Below, one piece after another: positions 43,499-53,036 of a stretch of DNA of 64,000 bases; position 1 is the first letter of the stretch; every line of letters begins with the position of its first letter. The stretch is from Octadecabacter arcticus 238 (GTDB lineage: Bacteria > Pseudomonadota > Alphaproteobacteria > Rhodobacterales > Rhodobacteraceae). The position numbers and the translations under genes are program-made. The stretch lies in contig NC_020908.1 of assembly GCF_000155735.2 (NCBI RefSeq), positions 2,547,001-2,611,000 on the forward strand, read 5' to 3'. The notes beneath the pieces are model-generated. The model was not told the origin of the DNA and did no database searches. It saw only the letters and a program-made list of their open reading frames with translations.

Positions 43499-43822
43499 AT
43501 TTCCGGCCCATTGCCTGGCCGTGCCTTTCACAAATTATGGTAGACGAAAAAAACATGATTCGGAATTATTTACTCAATACCAAAACTGGGCCACACCAAA
43601 TCTACCAACCCAGCATTAAAGCCCAAGGTCCGAGGCGCACGGCCCTACGATCGGGGGCCCCAGTCCCCGGCCCTAAGGCTCGACTGAGGCGAACGGCCAC
43701 AGTAACCCCTGCTACTGATCCTTACTCCACAGTCCTTGGTCCTTGGGTCGTGGTACCGCTGGGTGTACCAAATGTGACAATAGCGACAGATGCTCGTGTA
43801 CAGATGCTCGTGTGTTGGCTAA
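43499..43822. other. Noncoding, GGNCC-rich
   Basis: The space between the two Sel1-repeat genes contains the promoter of the IS630-split gene and a stretch dense in GGTCC, GGCCC and GGCCAC strings (about 43620-43760). AGTCCTTGGTCCTTGGGTCG lies at ~43731-43750. No gene is recognised. Confidence 0.45.
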
Positions 43823-44508
43823 TTACTCGCCACAGTTCTGGTAGTTGCTGCTCATGCACTCACTAGCCATTGCTTGGGCTGTTGAGATGTCTGCACTGGC
43901 CATCTGCGTGGCTAGAAAGTCTCGTTCAGCTATCCCGTGTTCACGGACAAGTTCACTCCCATTTGCAGCCCCAATATTGTACCACATGTGAGCCATAATC
44001 TTGCTCTGTAAGACCCCATGTCCCCTGTCGTACATCATTCCCAGATAGACTTGGGCGAGGCCATCACCTTGCTTAGCTGCCAAGCGATACCACTTCATAG
44101 CTTCAGAACGGTCTTGAGGGACACCTCTTCCCCCATCGTACATCCATCCCAGTTGCCTTTGTCCGTCGTCAAGACCTTGCTCAGCAGCTAGGCGATACCA
44201 CTTCACAGCTTCAGCATCGTCTTGATGGACACTATTTCCGATATCGTACTGCACTCCCAGATTGTATTGGGCAGAAGCATGACCTTGCTCAGCAGCTAGG
44301 CTAAACCACTGCACAGCTTCAGCATCGTCTTGAGGGACGCCTTCGCCATTGTCGTACGCCCATCCCAGATTATATTGGGCAAAAGGATTCCCTTGCCCAG
44401 CAGCTAGGCGAAACCACTTTACACCTTCAGCATCGTCTTGAGGGACGCCTTGGCCATTATTGAACCAGACCGAGTTTACCGGAGAGCATAAAGCTTGGAA
44501 GGTAAGTC

Positions 44509-44841
44509 ATGACAAAAGGAAATTCAGGGAACCGTTTTTCGACAGAAGTGCGTGCGCGCGCAGTGCGTTTGGCGCTTGAGAATGAAGCGGATTATCGGAC
44601 GCGATCTGAGTGCTTCAGATCGATTTCGAAGAAGATAGGATGTAGCCCCGAAACGCTTCGGGACTGGGTCAACAAGCAGGCGGTTGAAACCGGTGATCGG
44701 GAAGGTTTGACACAGTCTGAGCGCGCGCAGATGAAAGAGCTTCAGCGCGAGATCCGTGAGCTGCGCCAGGCCAATGACATTCTTCGTAAGGCGTCAGCTT
44801 TTTTCGCGGCGGCGGACCTCGACCGCCTATGGAAGAGATGA
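44509..44841 (+). CDS. IS3-family transposase OrfA
   Basis: 110 residues: helix-turn-helix (SPETLRDWVNKQAV, ~43-56) and a heptad-rich helix (KELQREIRELRQANDILRKA). The T6 run in GCTTTTTTCGCG near 44798 is the probable site of programmed frameshifting into orfB. It is complete. Confidence 0.9.
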   Translation: MTKGNSGNRFSTEVRARAVRLALENEADYRTRSECFRSISKKIGCSPETLRDWVNKQAVETGDREGLTQSERAQMKELQREIRELRQANDILRKASAFFAAADLDRLWKR

Positions 44842-45740
44842 TCATGTTCATAGACGACCATCGTGAGCATCTTGGCGTCGAGGCGATTTGCAAGGTTTTG
44901 CCGATCGCGCCATCCACATATTACCACCACAAATCGATTGAGCTTGATCCTGAGAAGGCCTCTGCCCGCGCAAAGCGCGATACCTTCTTAATGACCAAGA
45001 TCCACATCTACTGGGAGAAGAGCAGGAAGCGATATGGGGCCGTGAAAATCTGGCATGACTTGCTCGACGAGGGCACTGTAGTCGCCCGTTGCACGGTTGT
45101 TCGCCTCATGAAAAGCATGGGAATACAGGGAATTACACGCGGTGATGTGACAACCACGAAGAGTAACCCTGCCTTGCCGTGCCCTGAAGACAAGGTGAAC
45201 CGAAAGTTCAAGGCACCAGCACCAAACATCTTGTGGGTTGCTGACTTTACCTACGTCAGAACCGCCGTCGGCTTTGTATATGTCGCGTTCATCATTGATG
45301 TCTTCGCGCGCTACATCGTTGGCTGGAAGGTCTCTTCCTCTCCCAATGCCCAGATGGTGCTCGATGCTCTGGATCAAGCGCTAGCTGCGCGTCAACCAGA
45401 TCCAAAGACCCTTATTCATCATAGCGACAGAGGCGTTCAATACTTGTCGATCAAATACACAGAGCGCCTTGAAGAAGCCAAAATCGATCCGTCAGTCGGC
45501 AGCGTTGGTGACAGCTACGACAACGCGATGGCCGAGACAATCAACGGTCTCTACAAGGCTGAGGTCATCGAGCATGAGGGCCCGTGGCAAGGCAAAAAAG
45601 ACGTCGAATTTGCAACGCTCGATTGGGTTCACTGGTTCAATCACGAACGCCGTTTTGGACCCATCGGATACATCGCTCCAGCACAAGCAGAAAGGAACTT
45701 CTATGACAGCCTGAACACTGTTACTATAGCTGCAGAATAG
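44829..45740 (+). CDS. IS3-family transposase OrfB (DDE integrase core)
   Basis: 303 residues with the HTH_21-type N-terminus and the rve core: Asp in LWVADFTYVRT (~136), Asp in LIHHSDRGVQYLS (~197) and Glu in NAMAETINGLYKAEV (~233). The tail has VHWFNHERRFGPIGY. It is made mainly as an OrfAB fusion. It is complete and presumably active. Confidence 0.9.
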   Translation: MEEMIMFIDDHREHLGVEAICKVLPIAPSTYYHHKSIELDPEKASARAKRDTFLMTKIHIYWEKSRKRYGAVKIWHDLLDEGTVVARCTVVRLMKSMGIQGITRGDVTTTKSNPALPCPEDKVNRKFKAPAPNILWVADFTYVRTAVGFVYVAFIIDVFARYIVGWKVSSSPNAQMVLDALDQALAARQPDPKTLIHHSDRGVQYLSIKYTERLEEAKIDPSVGSVGDSYDNAMAETINGLYKAEVIEHEGPWQGKKDVEFATLDWVHWFNHERRFGPIGYIAPAQAERNFYDSLNTVTIAAE

Positions 45741-46141
45741 GAACTAAACCGTCTCCGGTAAACCCGGTCTGGTTCATTATAGTACATCAGTCCCAGCATG
45801 GTTTGGGCACCAGCATCACCTTGCTCAGCAGCTAGGCGATACCACTTCACAGCTTCAGCATCGTCTTGAGGGACGCCTTCGCCATTACGGTACGCCACTC
45901 CCAGAATGAATTGGGCAGAAGCATGACCTTGCTCAGCAGCTAGCAGATACCACTTCAAAGCTTCAGCGTAGTCTTGAGGGACGCCTTGGTCATTTTCATA
46001 CATCCGTCCCAGATTGTATTGGGCAGAAGCATGACCTTGCTCAGCAGCTAGGCGAAACCACTGCACAGCTTCAGCATCGTCTTGAGGGACGCCTTCGCCG
46101 TTACGGTACATCCATCCCAGTTTGAATCGGGCAGAAGCATG

Positions 46142-46785
46142 ACCTTGCCCAGCAGCTAGGCGATACCACTTCACAGCTTCAGCATCGTCTTGAGGGACGC
46201 CTTCGCTGTTACGGTACGCCACTCCCAGATTGTATTGGGCAGAAGCATTGCCTTGTTCAGCTAATGGGCGCCATTCCTGCAATGCTGTCTCGAAATCACC
46301 TGATTGAGCAGCCTCAAAGCCTTTATTGAAGTCCTGCGCTGTAGCGACAGACACGCCTCCAACTAACAGGGTAATGGCGAGTACGAGGGAATGCAGGTGG
46401 TTCATGGCTTGGTCCTTCATAATGCTTTTGGGAACCTAACCATCCCAACGCCCAGTTGTGAAGGTGGGGGGGGGATTCGTCATGGAGGGGCTTTGTTGCA
46501 CAAATTGGCTTGAGGTCAGGCCTCCCCTTACCAAGAACGCATTTGCCCTACAGCCTCAGTCTTGAGGTACCAAAACAAGGCACTTGCGTTGTGCTTGTGG
46601 ATTGCTAACATATTGTTATTGCAATGATTGCACTCGGACCAAGGTCCTTGGTAAGGCATCGAAACCCTCTTCTGGGCACCATTTTTACCAAGAACCGTGG
46701 ATCAAGTACCTGATTTGCAAGGAACACGGACCGTGGCCCACGGATTTCGCTGCAAGACACTGCAACAAAGCAGCTACCGGCCCCT
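46142..46785. repeat. Segmental duplication, copy 2
   Basis: Counterpart of 21404-22062. It covers the 5' end of the Sel1 gene, its upstream region with the G-rich run (~46465), and noncoding sequence with GGACCAAGGTCC at 46636-46647. The second palindrome has decayed here (GGACCGTGGCCC at 46728-46739). Confidence 0.8.
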
Positions 46786-47073
46786 TGCTGCCGTTCACCC
46801 GACTCCGGTCATGCTGCGGTGCTGACCGTCAGAGCGGCCATTCACTGTGAGCGCAAGATCAATCACTGGCGGATACACGAAATTCTGACTACGCAGCCTT
46901 GAGTTGTACGACCGCCAAGCAAGGCTTCGCGGTAACCAAGGCCTTGTACTGTTAAGGCTGCAGAGAAAGTAAACTCTCTTCGTAATTGCCGACATTTCGA
47001 ACTAACCCATAGTTGCCCTTGCGGGTCCTCCCAATTAATTGTTCCCGTAAACCAATATAGGGGGGCTCAGATT
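46786..47073. other. Noncoding, with a decayed interspersed motif
   Basis: No gene is seen. The stretch TGCCGTTCACCCGACTCCGG, then TCATGCTGCGG and CGGCCATTCA (46792-46845), resembles 48199-48257 and a shorter piece at 52361. A G6 run just before the aldo/keto reductase start serves as its ribosome site. Confidence 0.4.
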
Positions 47074-48075
47074 ATGCAAAGCAGGCAGCTTGGACGCGAC
47101 GGACCAATGATCCACCCGATTGGATTCGGTGCTATGTCATTCTCTGATTTTTACGGGGCGACTGACGAGCTCGAAAGCCACGTGATTTTGGACATGGCAT
47201 TGGAAGCCGGCGTCACCCATATCGACACTTCCAACGTCTACGGAATGGGCCAATCTGAAACTGTCATCGGCAGCTATCTGAAGGTCAACCGACAAGCGCG
47301 CGACCACTTTTCCATCGCGACCAAGGGCGGAATCACTCGGAACCCAAACGGTCCAGGCAATATCTTCAACAATTCTCCTGAACATTTGCAAACCGAGCTC
47401 GACAATAGCTTGAAACGTTTGGGTGTTGAGGCTGTTGATCTTTATTACCTGCATCGCCGCGACGCAAATGTTCCTATCGAAGAGGTAACCGAGACGCTTG
47501 CCGCACTCGTCAAATCCGGCAAAGCCAAAGCGATCGGTTTCTCCGAGATCGCACCTACCACGCTGCGCCGCGCCCATGCAGTACATCCAGTGGCTGCTGT
47601 GCAGTCCGAATACTCGCTTTCCACCCGGTCCCCCGAATTGGGTCTGTTGCAAACCTGCGCCGAACTTGGCGTTGCCGTGGTCGCTTTCTCGCCCGTAGGT
47701 CGCTCGATGCTGACCGATGCTCCAATTAGCATCGAGGCCGTGCAAGACCTCCCCTTCCTCAAAAACAATCCTCGCTTCATGACGCCCAATTACGACGCCA
47801 ACCTCGCCGCCACAGCCTCGTTCCGGGCGCTGGCGGCTGACATGGGGCTATCGGCTGCTGGGTTGGCTATCGCATGGGTCCTTGCGCAGGGTGATCACGT
47901 CATCCCCATTCCGGGCACGCGTTCTGTGGCGCATTTCGCCGAACTATTACAAGCCGCCAATTGCGTTTTGACGCCTGACGACCTTCAAGCGATTGAAGCC
48001 ACTCTACCGATCGGCTGGGCTCATGGTGACCGCTATTCTGTTTCCCAATGGATAGGGCCAGAGAAATATTGCTGA
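47074..48075 (+). CDS. Aldo/keto reductase, YajO/AKR13-like
   Basis: A 333-residue NADPH-type AKR barrel. The tetrad residues are Asp and Tyr in HIDTSNVYGMGQSE (~50-63), Lys in IATKGGITRN (~86) and His in LYYLHRRD (~127). The C-terminal cofactor loop is IPIPGTRSVAHFAEL (~290-304). The start ATG has GGGGGGCTC just upstream. It stands alone between decayed stretches. The substrate is unknown; such enzymes reduce a broad range of aldehydes and ketones. Confidence 0.9.
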   Translation: MQSRQLGRDGPMIHPIGFGAMSFSDFYGATDELESHVILDMALEAGVTHIDTSNVYGMGQSETVIGSYLKVNRQARDHFSIATKGGITRNPNGPGNIFNNSPEHLQTELDNSLKRLGVEAVDLYYLHRRDANVPIEEVTETLAALVKSGKAKAIGFSEIAPTTLRRAHAVHPVAAVQSEYSLSTRSPELGLLQTCAELGVAVVAFSPVGRSMLTDAPISIEAVQDLPFLKNNPRFMTPNYDANLAATASFRALAADMGLSAAGLAIAWVLAQGDHVIPIPGTRSVAHFAELLQAANCVLTPDDLQAIEATLPIGWAHGDRYSVSQWIGPEKYC

Positions 48076-48394
48076 GTTCAAGTAACGGATCGCAGCATTT
48101 GCGTTCAGACTGCTGGTATTGAGCTAACTGCCGATTTTAGATGCGCCGACGCATCAGCCCAAGTGAAAGTCCAGACGTCGACACTCACGGCCCTTAGCTG
48201 CAATTCACGTCACCACTTCATGCTGCGGCGCAATTGCCTTAAAACGGCCATTGGCTTCCCATCAGTAGCCGAATTTGTTCAAATAGAAGCGTTGCGGTCA
48301 AGTTCATTGAATCGGCCTGAATGTCGCATTTGAGAGTTCAGATCTCCAGCCAGGACGTTAAGATGCTTTGATCGACTCCTTTGATTGGCCCGAA
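48076..48394. other. Noncoding
   Basis: No gene is seen. It contains the second copy of the motif noted at 46792 (CTTCATGCTGCGGCGCAATT, then CGGCCATTGG). Confidence 0.4.
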
Positions 48395-49312
48395 ATGACA
48401 TCTATAGCACCCTCCACTTCCACAGCTGATGCCCACAAGTACGGTGTGCTTTTCGTTTTTGCGGCTGGGATTCTTTGGTCAACGGTCGGTCTTGGCATTC
48501 GCATGATCGAAGATGCTGTCGTGTGGCAGATTTTGTTCTATCGGTCGATCAGCATGTCACTATTTCTATATGTGGTCATTCGGGTGCGGTCAGGCGAAAG
48601 CCCCATTGTCCAGATCCACCGCATCGGCTTTCCCTCTGTTATCGCGGGGTTATCACTGGTTGCGGCCTATTCCGGCGGGATCTACTCGATCCAGAATACC
48701 TCGGTCGCGAATGCCATGCTGCTTTTTGCAACAGCGCCGTTCATGGCTGCGGTACTGGGTTGGATAATCCTTGGTGAACGCGTGCGAGTCGCAACCTGGG
48801 TCGCGATTGCCTTCGCCATCGGCGGGATTGCGATCATGGTTGCTGATAAGTCTGGCAGCGTCGTCCTGAAAGGCAGCCTTGCCGCGCTTGGGTCGGCATT
48901 CGGCTTCGCGGTCTTCACTGTTGCCTTGCGATGGGGACGGACGGGCGAAATGCTCCCATCGGTTTTCTTGTCCGGACTGTTCGCTGCCGTCATCACATTT
49001 GGTATATGCCAACTCTCGGGGCTGACCGTTGCTGTCAGCTTGCACGATGGCGCTATATCCATGGGCATGGGGGTTTTCCAAGTGGGTGCAGGATTGATCC
49101 TCTACACGCTGGGATCACGCAGTCTCCCCGCTGCTGAGCTTGCCCTACTATCGCTGGCCGAGGTCCTGCTTGGCCCGCTTTGGGTATGGCTTTTCCTTGG
49201 AGAAACGGCAAGCTTAAATACGCTGATCGGCGGTGCCGTGCTGCTTGCGGCTATTGCAGGAAATGCAGCATCGGGCAAACGTCGCAAGCCTCCGCCTATC
49301 ACCTCACCTTAA
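48395..49312 (+). CDS. EamA/DMT-family transporter
   Basis: About 305 residues with ten hydrophobic segments arranged as two EamA repeats, each starting with GILWSTVGLGIR-like or LGSAFGFAVFTVAL-like segments. These inner-membrane transporters export or import small metabolites such as amino acids; the substrate is not predictable. I use the ATG at 48395. A TTG at 48368 would add nine residues. Confidence 0.85.
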   Translation: MTSIAPSTSTADAHKYGVLFVFAAGILWSTVGLGIRMIEDAVVWQILFYRSISMSLFLYVVIRVRSGESPIVQIHRIGFPSVIAGLSLVAAYSGGIYSIQNTSVANAMLLFATAPFMAAVLGWIILGERVRVATWVAIAFAIGGIAIMVADKSGSVVLKGSLAALGSAFGFAVFTVALRWGRTGEMLPSVFLSGLFAAVITFGICQLSGLTVAVSLHDGAISMGMGVFQVGAGLILYTLGSRSLPAAELALLSLAEVLLGPLWVWLFLGETASLNTLIGGAVLLAAIAGNAASGKRRKPPPITSP

Positions 49313-49395
49313 GGATGCTGTCGGCCCTTACCGGACCTTTGCTGCGCTACCCAGTGCTGCAGCTTCCGCATCTCTGCCATAATGCGCGTTAGTGT

Positions 49396-49710
49396 GAGAA
49401 GCTCAGCTACATCGCAAAATACATAAACGGCCTGAAGCTGTTCCTGCATGGCGGCTCCGTCAAGATGGACAATAACATTGTCGAGCGCGCAGTCCGCCCC
49501 ACTCCATTGAACCAGAAAAACGCACTCTTTGCTGGACACGACAAGGGCGGCAGAATCTGGGCCCTTATCGCCTCACTGATCGAGACCTGCAAATTCGACA
49601 GTGTCGAACCTTATGCCTGTCTCAAGGCAATCCTCGAAGCCATCGCAGCTGGCCATTCAAGCGCGCGTATTGACGCATTCACCCCATGGAACTTTGACAA
49701 ACAGGCTTAA
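49396..49710 (+). pseudogene. IS66-family transposase (TnpC) C-terminal remnant
   Basis: The frame reads KLSYIAKYINGLKLFLHGGS, then VKMDNNIVERAVRPTPLNQK, NALFAGHDKGGRIWALIASL and ends near PWNFDKQA. This is the conserved end of IS66 transposases with the catalytic Glu (NxVER). Everything upstream is missing. Confidence 0.85.
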
Positions 49711-49792
49711 AATTGAAATATAAGCAGCCAAAGTGCCCGAACCCAATTGTTCTGGTCGCTTTTGATAATGCACACGAACCTATGAGGCTTTC

Positions 49793-51433
49793 ATGATATT
49801 CCCAAAAACCATTCATCTTGCTGCGCAAAACTATGCTGCCGAGGTTGCGTCCGGCACGTTGTCGCGCCGTGAATTTATGACCCGCGCGACGTCGCTGGGC
49901 GTGACCACAGCGGTCGCATACGGGCTTCTTGGTCTCACGCAACCCGCCAATGCCGCAGGCCATGCGCAAACTGGTGGCACGCTGCGCATCGAATCCACAG
50001 TCAAAGCGCTCAAAGATCCGCGCACCTATGATTGGCCACAGATGTCCAATTTCACCCGTGGATACTTTGAGTATCTGGTGGAATATCAGATTGATGGCAG
50101 TTTCTCACCGATGTTGTTAGACAGCTGGGAGGTGAACGGCGACGCAACCGAATACCTTCTGACGATCCGCCAAGGTGTGACTTGGAATAACGGTGATGTG
50201 TTTACGGCTGACGACGTCGCGTTCAACATAACCCGTTGGTGCGACACCTCAGTTGAGGGCAATTCGATGGCGTCGCGCATGGCGTCTTTGGTGGACAACG
50301 ATACCGGTGTCGCGCGGATCGGCGCTATCACTGTGGTGAACGCAACAACCGTGCGCTTGACGTTGGGCCAGCCCGATATCACCTTGATCGCAGGCTTTTC
50401 CGATTATCCCGCCGCGATTGTGCATCAAAGCTTCAATGGCGATCCTTTGGACAATCCTATCGGCACCGGGCCATACCTGCCGGCTGAGTTTGAGGTCGGT
50501 ATTATTGCCGCCCTCGTGAAGAACGAAGATCACGATTGGTGGGGCGAGGGTGCCTATCTGGATAGGATAGAATATCTGGACTACGGTACCGAACAGGCCA
50601 GCATCATCGCCGCGGTGCTGTCGGACGAAGTCGACATGGTCTATGAATCCATTGGTGAGTTTATCGAATATCTGGACGGCGTGGGGTGGCTCAAATCCGA
50701 AGCCGTCACAGCCAACACGGTTGTGATCCGCCCAAACCAAATTGCCGAAGTCGACGGGATCATGCCTTACGCAGACGTGCGAGTGCGCCGTGCGCTGGCA
50801 ATGGCGGTTAATAACAACGTGCTGTTGGAATTGGGCTTTTCGAGCAACGGAACCGTGGCTGAAAACCATCAGGTTGCCCCAATCCATCCTGAATACGCCG
50901 AACTGCCAGCGCCTGTCTTTGATCCTGCTGGTGCAGCAGCACTGATGGAAGAAGCGGGCATGGGCTCGTTTGAACATGAGCTGATTTCAATCGATGACAC
51001 ATGGCGCCGCAACACCAGTGATGCAGCGGCTGCGATGTGGCGCGATGCGGGTATCAACGTAAAACGAACGATAATCCCCGGTGCAACATTTTGGAATGAC
51101 TGGACCAAGTACCCTCTGTCGACAACGGACTGGGCGCAGCGACCATTAGGCGTGCAGGTGCTTGCCTTGGCGTTCCGTTCGGGTGAGCCTTGGAATGAAT
51201 CAGGCTTCGCCAACGCAGAGTTTGATAGCCTATTGGCAGAAGCACTTGCAATTGCTGACGCGGATCAGCGACGTGAGGTTATGGCTAAGCTTCAGTTGAT
51301 CTTGCAGGATGAAGGCGTGATTATTCAACCCTACTGGCGCTCAATCTATCGACACCACAAAGACACTGTGGTCGGCGCACAAATGCACCCAACGTTTGAG
51401 ATAAATGTGACCAAGCTGGGCTACTCTGCATAA
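49793..51433 (+). CDS. Family 5 (peptide/nickel-type) extracellular solute-binding protein
   Basis: A 546-residue ABC-importer binding protein. The N-terminus carries a Tat-like signal (SRREFMTRATSLGVTTAVAY, ~23-42) and a cut site near ANAAGHAQ. The body shows SBP_bac_5 landmarks: LLDSWEVNGDATEYLLTIRQ, GVTWNNGDVFTADDVAFNI, PIGTGPYLPAEF and DVRVRRALAMAVN. A GAGG ribosome site precedes the ATG. The usual permease and ATPase genes do not follow, so it is orphaned here, probably by IS-mediated loss. Its ligand could be a peptide or opine-like compound. Confidence 0.9.
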   Translation: MIFPKTIHLAAQNYAAEVASGTLSRREFMTRATSLGVTTAVAYGLLGLTQPANAAGHAQTGGTLRIESTVKALKDPRTYDWPQMSNFTRGYFEYLVEYQIDGSFSPMLLDSWEVNGDATEYLLTIRQGVTWNNGDVFTADDVAFNITRWCDTSVEGNSMASRMASLVDNDTGVARIGAITVVNATTVRLTLGQPDITLIAGFSDYPAAIVHQSFNGDPLDNPIGTGPYLPAEFEVGIIAALVKNEDHDWWGEGAYLDRIEYLDYGTEQASIIAAVLSDEVDMVYESIGEFIEYLDGVGWLKSEAVTANTVVIRPNQIAEVDGIMPYADVRVRRALAMAVNNNVLLELGFSSNGTVAENHQVAPIHPEYAELPAPVFDPAGAAALMEEAGMGSFEHELISIDDTWRRNTSDAAAAMWRDAGINVKRTIIPGATFWNDWTKYPLSTTDWAQRPLGVQVLALAFRSGEPWNESGFANAEFDSLLAEALAIADADQRREVMAKLQLILQDEGVIIQPYWRSIYRHHKDTVVGAQMHPTFEINVTKLGYSA

Positions 51434-51464
51434 TAAAGTAGCACGTATTTCGATGCAGTGACCC

Positions 51465-51710
51465 TCAAAAATCGTGCGGGTCGCTGCCAACCTTGCGAAC
51501 AAGCACGATTGGCCAGCGCAGGCCTTGTTTAGACCCTTGGGGGCGGGATACGTGGACGGGTAGGCTCCAACCGAAGGCCATGGAGCCTGCGCGCAGGGTA
51601 AACGTGACTGCAGCGCATGCAATGGCAACAAAGCTGGGGGTCAGGCCAAAATTGCTGGCGATGACAGTCGCGGCGGATATGATCGAGCGGCTAAGGTCAG
51701 CTTTGGTGCT
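51465..51710 (-). pseudogene. Possible TRIC/UPF0126-type membrane protein remnant
   Basis: A minus-strand frame contains IISAATVIASNFGLTPSFVA, then IACAAVTFTLRAGSMAFGWS and LPVHVSRP. This looks like the last transmembrane helix and tail of the UPF0126 (YicG/TRIC) channel family (...TFxLRxxAxxFGWSLPV...). The rest of the protein is not readable, so it is at most a fragment. The neighbouring stretch to 51849 shows nothing else. Confidence 0.4.
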
Positions 51711-51849
51711 CTGTTGATCGGAATTCGCGCTTGCAGCGAAAGTCAGGTTTCCGCCCTTGTCGTTGAATGCTGCGCTAGCATAAGCGTTCAACAAACCACC
51801 GTTTGTTGAACACTACTAGTCGAGACACACTCGCACCAAACAAATATTT

Positions 51850-52161
51850 TTAGATCGCAAAGTCGATTAACGATTTTCCCGTTGAGAGCTCATCCTTAAT
51901 CCAATTAGGCTGTCTACCACGCCCACTCCAGGTGAGCGATGAATCTTCCGGATGCTTGTACTTGGCGGGCGAAGCAACTTTAGCTTTCTTGCCACCTGTA
52001 AAATCCGCCAGCTTGTACCCATGCTTTTGCGCAACCGCCTCTAACTCTGCAATCACGCCTGCACGTTTACGATCTTCAAAGCTTGCGACCGCTTTAGTCG
52101 CATCTTTTTGCAATTGCTTTAGTTCTTTGATGGACAGGTTTTCCAAGTCAGTATTCGTCAT
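51850..52161 (-). CDS. H-NS-family nucleoid protein, HvrA-like
   Basis: A 103-residue protein: an N-terminal coiled coil for oligomerisation (LSIKELKQLQKDATKAVASF, ~9-28), a basic linker (GGKKAKVASPAKY) and the DNA-binding tail SLTWSGRGRQPNWIKDEL (~75-92) with the core GRGRxPxW. In Rhodobacter relatives HvrA modulates photosynthesis and nitrogen genes. H-NS proteins in general silence AT-rich foreign DNA, which is relevant to the AT-richer glycan region in this window. Confidence 0.92.
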   Translation of the reverse strand: MTNTDLENLSIKELKQLQKDATKAVASFEDRKRAGVIAELEAVAQKHGYKLADFTGGKKAKVASPAKYKHPEDSSLTWSGRGRQPNWIKDELSTGKSLIDFAI

Positions 52162-53036
52162 AAGTTTAACTTTCTATCTAAGTATTTGGCTCTCGGCTAT
52201 CGTTTTTGAGTTTTAGCGGCAACACCAAATGGTGAGTAACACCGTTTCCAGTCCACTCGAAAAAATCACCCTTTCTGAACGTTCAAAAACCAGCGTTTTT
52301 GGGACAATTTTGCGGACCCACTAACGCCACTTATGTCGAGCGACACGACCGGCCCAGAGCTGCCGTTCACGTCCACTGAAGTGGTCCTGCTTATTAGGAC
52401 AGTTTTGCGGCTTGGCTAAGATGCATCTTGTTTCTGTTCATGCCGCTTTTCGTGTCTCCGCTTGCCTTGCCCATGTTGTGTCGGGCAGTTGATCATCGTC
52501 GAGACAATCGCACCAGCCAACATCCCAGAGCACCGCCGGCGCGCGCGCTGCCGCCGCATGAAGCACTGGTCGTACATCACAAACCCCAGTCCCAATTGCA
52601 GGCGATATTTTCTGCGAACCAATAGGCATGCTTGTTTCATGCGATCGACATGGCCAAACATGATGACGCCGACAAAATGCCACCCGTATCAAGCCAACGA
52701 AGGCAAAACCGGCGCTGTGCTTAAGCCAATGCGCCCCACCCAACCGGTGTGGCATACTCGGGCGAAAACACACGCATTGCGCAAATCCCCATAGCAACAA
52801 TGGATCCACCCAGACCAACCCCACGATTTCCCGCTTGAGCGCTTCTCCGACGCCAGGCAATGTTCCACGTCACACAAGCGGCGCGCCTGTGGCGTCCGAG
52901 AAACCTACACCAAAGCAGCGGTTCACATTTGATTTTCGTAGCAATATCTGGAGGTAATGTGTGGGCACTTTTGGCGCCAAAGATGGCCTAATAATTTTCT
53001 GATTGGATTATTCCCGAAAACCAATAATAAAACGTC
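52162..53036. other. Noncoding or heavily decayed region
   Basis: After the H-NS promoter there are two related strings, GGGACAATTTTGCGG (52301-52315) and AGGACAGTTTTGCGG (52397-52411), about 96 bases apart, which may be old element ends. From ~52420 to ~52880 the minus strand gives hydrophobic pieces in several frames (for example GLVWVDPLLLWGFA and GGAHWLKHSAGFAFVGLIRV). This suggests a frameshifted membrane-protein gene, possibly of the LysE/RhtB type, but I cannot name it. Confidence 0.35.

Larger units (their letters stand above)
44461..45776 (+). mobile_element. IS3-family (IS51-like) insertion sequence, intact copy
   Basis: A 1316-bp element with 25-bp ends (TGAACCAGACCGAGTTTACC then GGAGA; one mismatch between ends), flanked by the 4-bp duplication TTAT (44457-44460 and 45777-45780). 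It holds orfA and orfB in the usual overlapping arrangement. It is the intact relative of the chimeric copy at 19935-21403. Confidence 0.93.
43823..46405 (-). pseudogene. Secreted Sel1-repeat protein split by an IS3 element
   Basis: The coding parts are 46405-45781 and 44460-43823. Taking out the IS3 element and one TTAT joins ...LGLMYYN to GQGVPQDD... in one frame, giving a 420-residue product. It has a Sec signal peptide ending SVATAQ, a short linker, about ten Sel1 repeats of the type AxxGxxxAQxxLGxxYxxGxG, and a C-terminus ECMSSNYQNCGE. The ATG at 46405 has AAGGA eight bases upstream. Sel1 proteins usually mediate protein contacts in the periplasm or outside the cell. Clean borders suggest a recent disruption. 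Confidence 0.88.

Noticed and set aside
52416..52877. Hydrophobic minus-strand frames upstream of the acyltransferase
   Set aside because: No single frame stays coherent and none matches a family well. Treated as decayed DNA.
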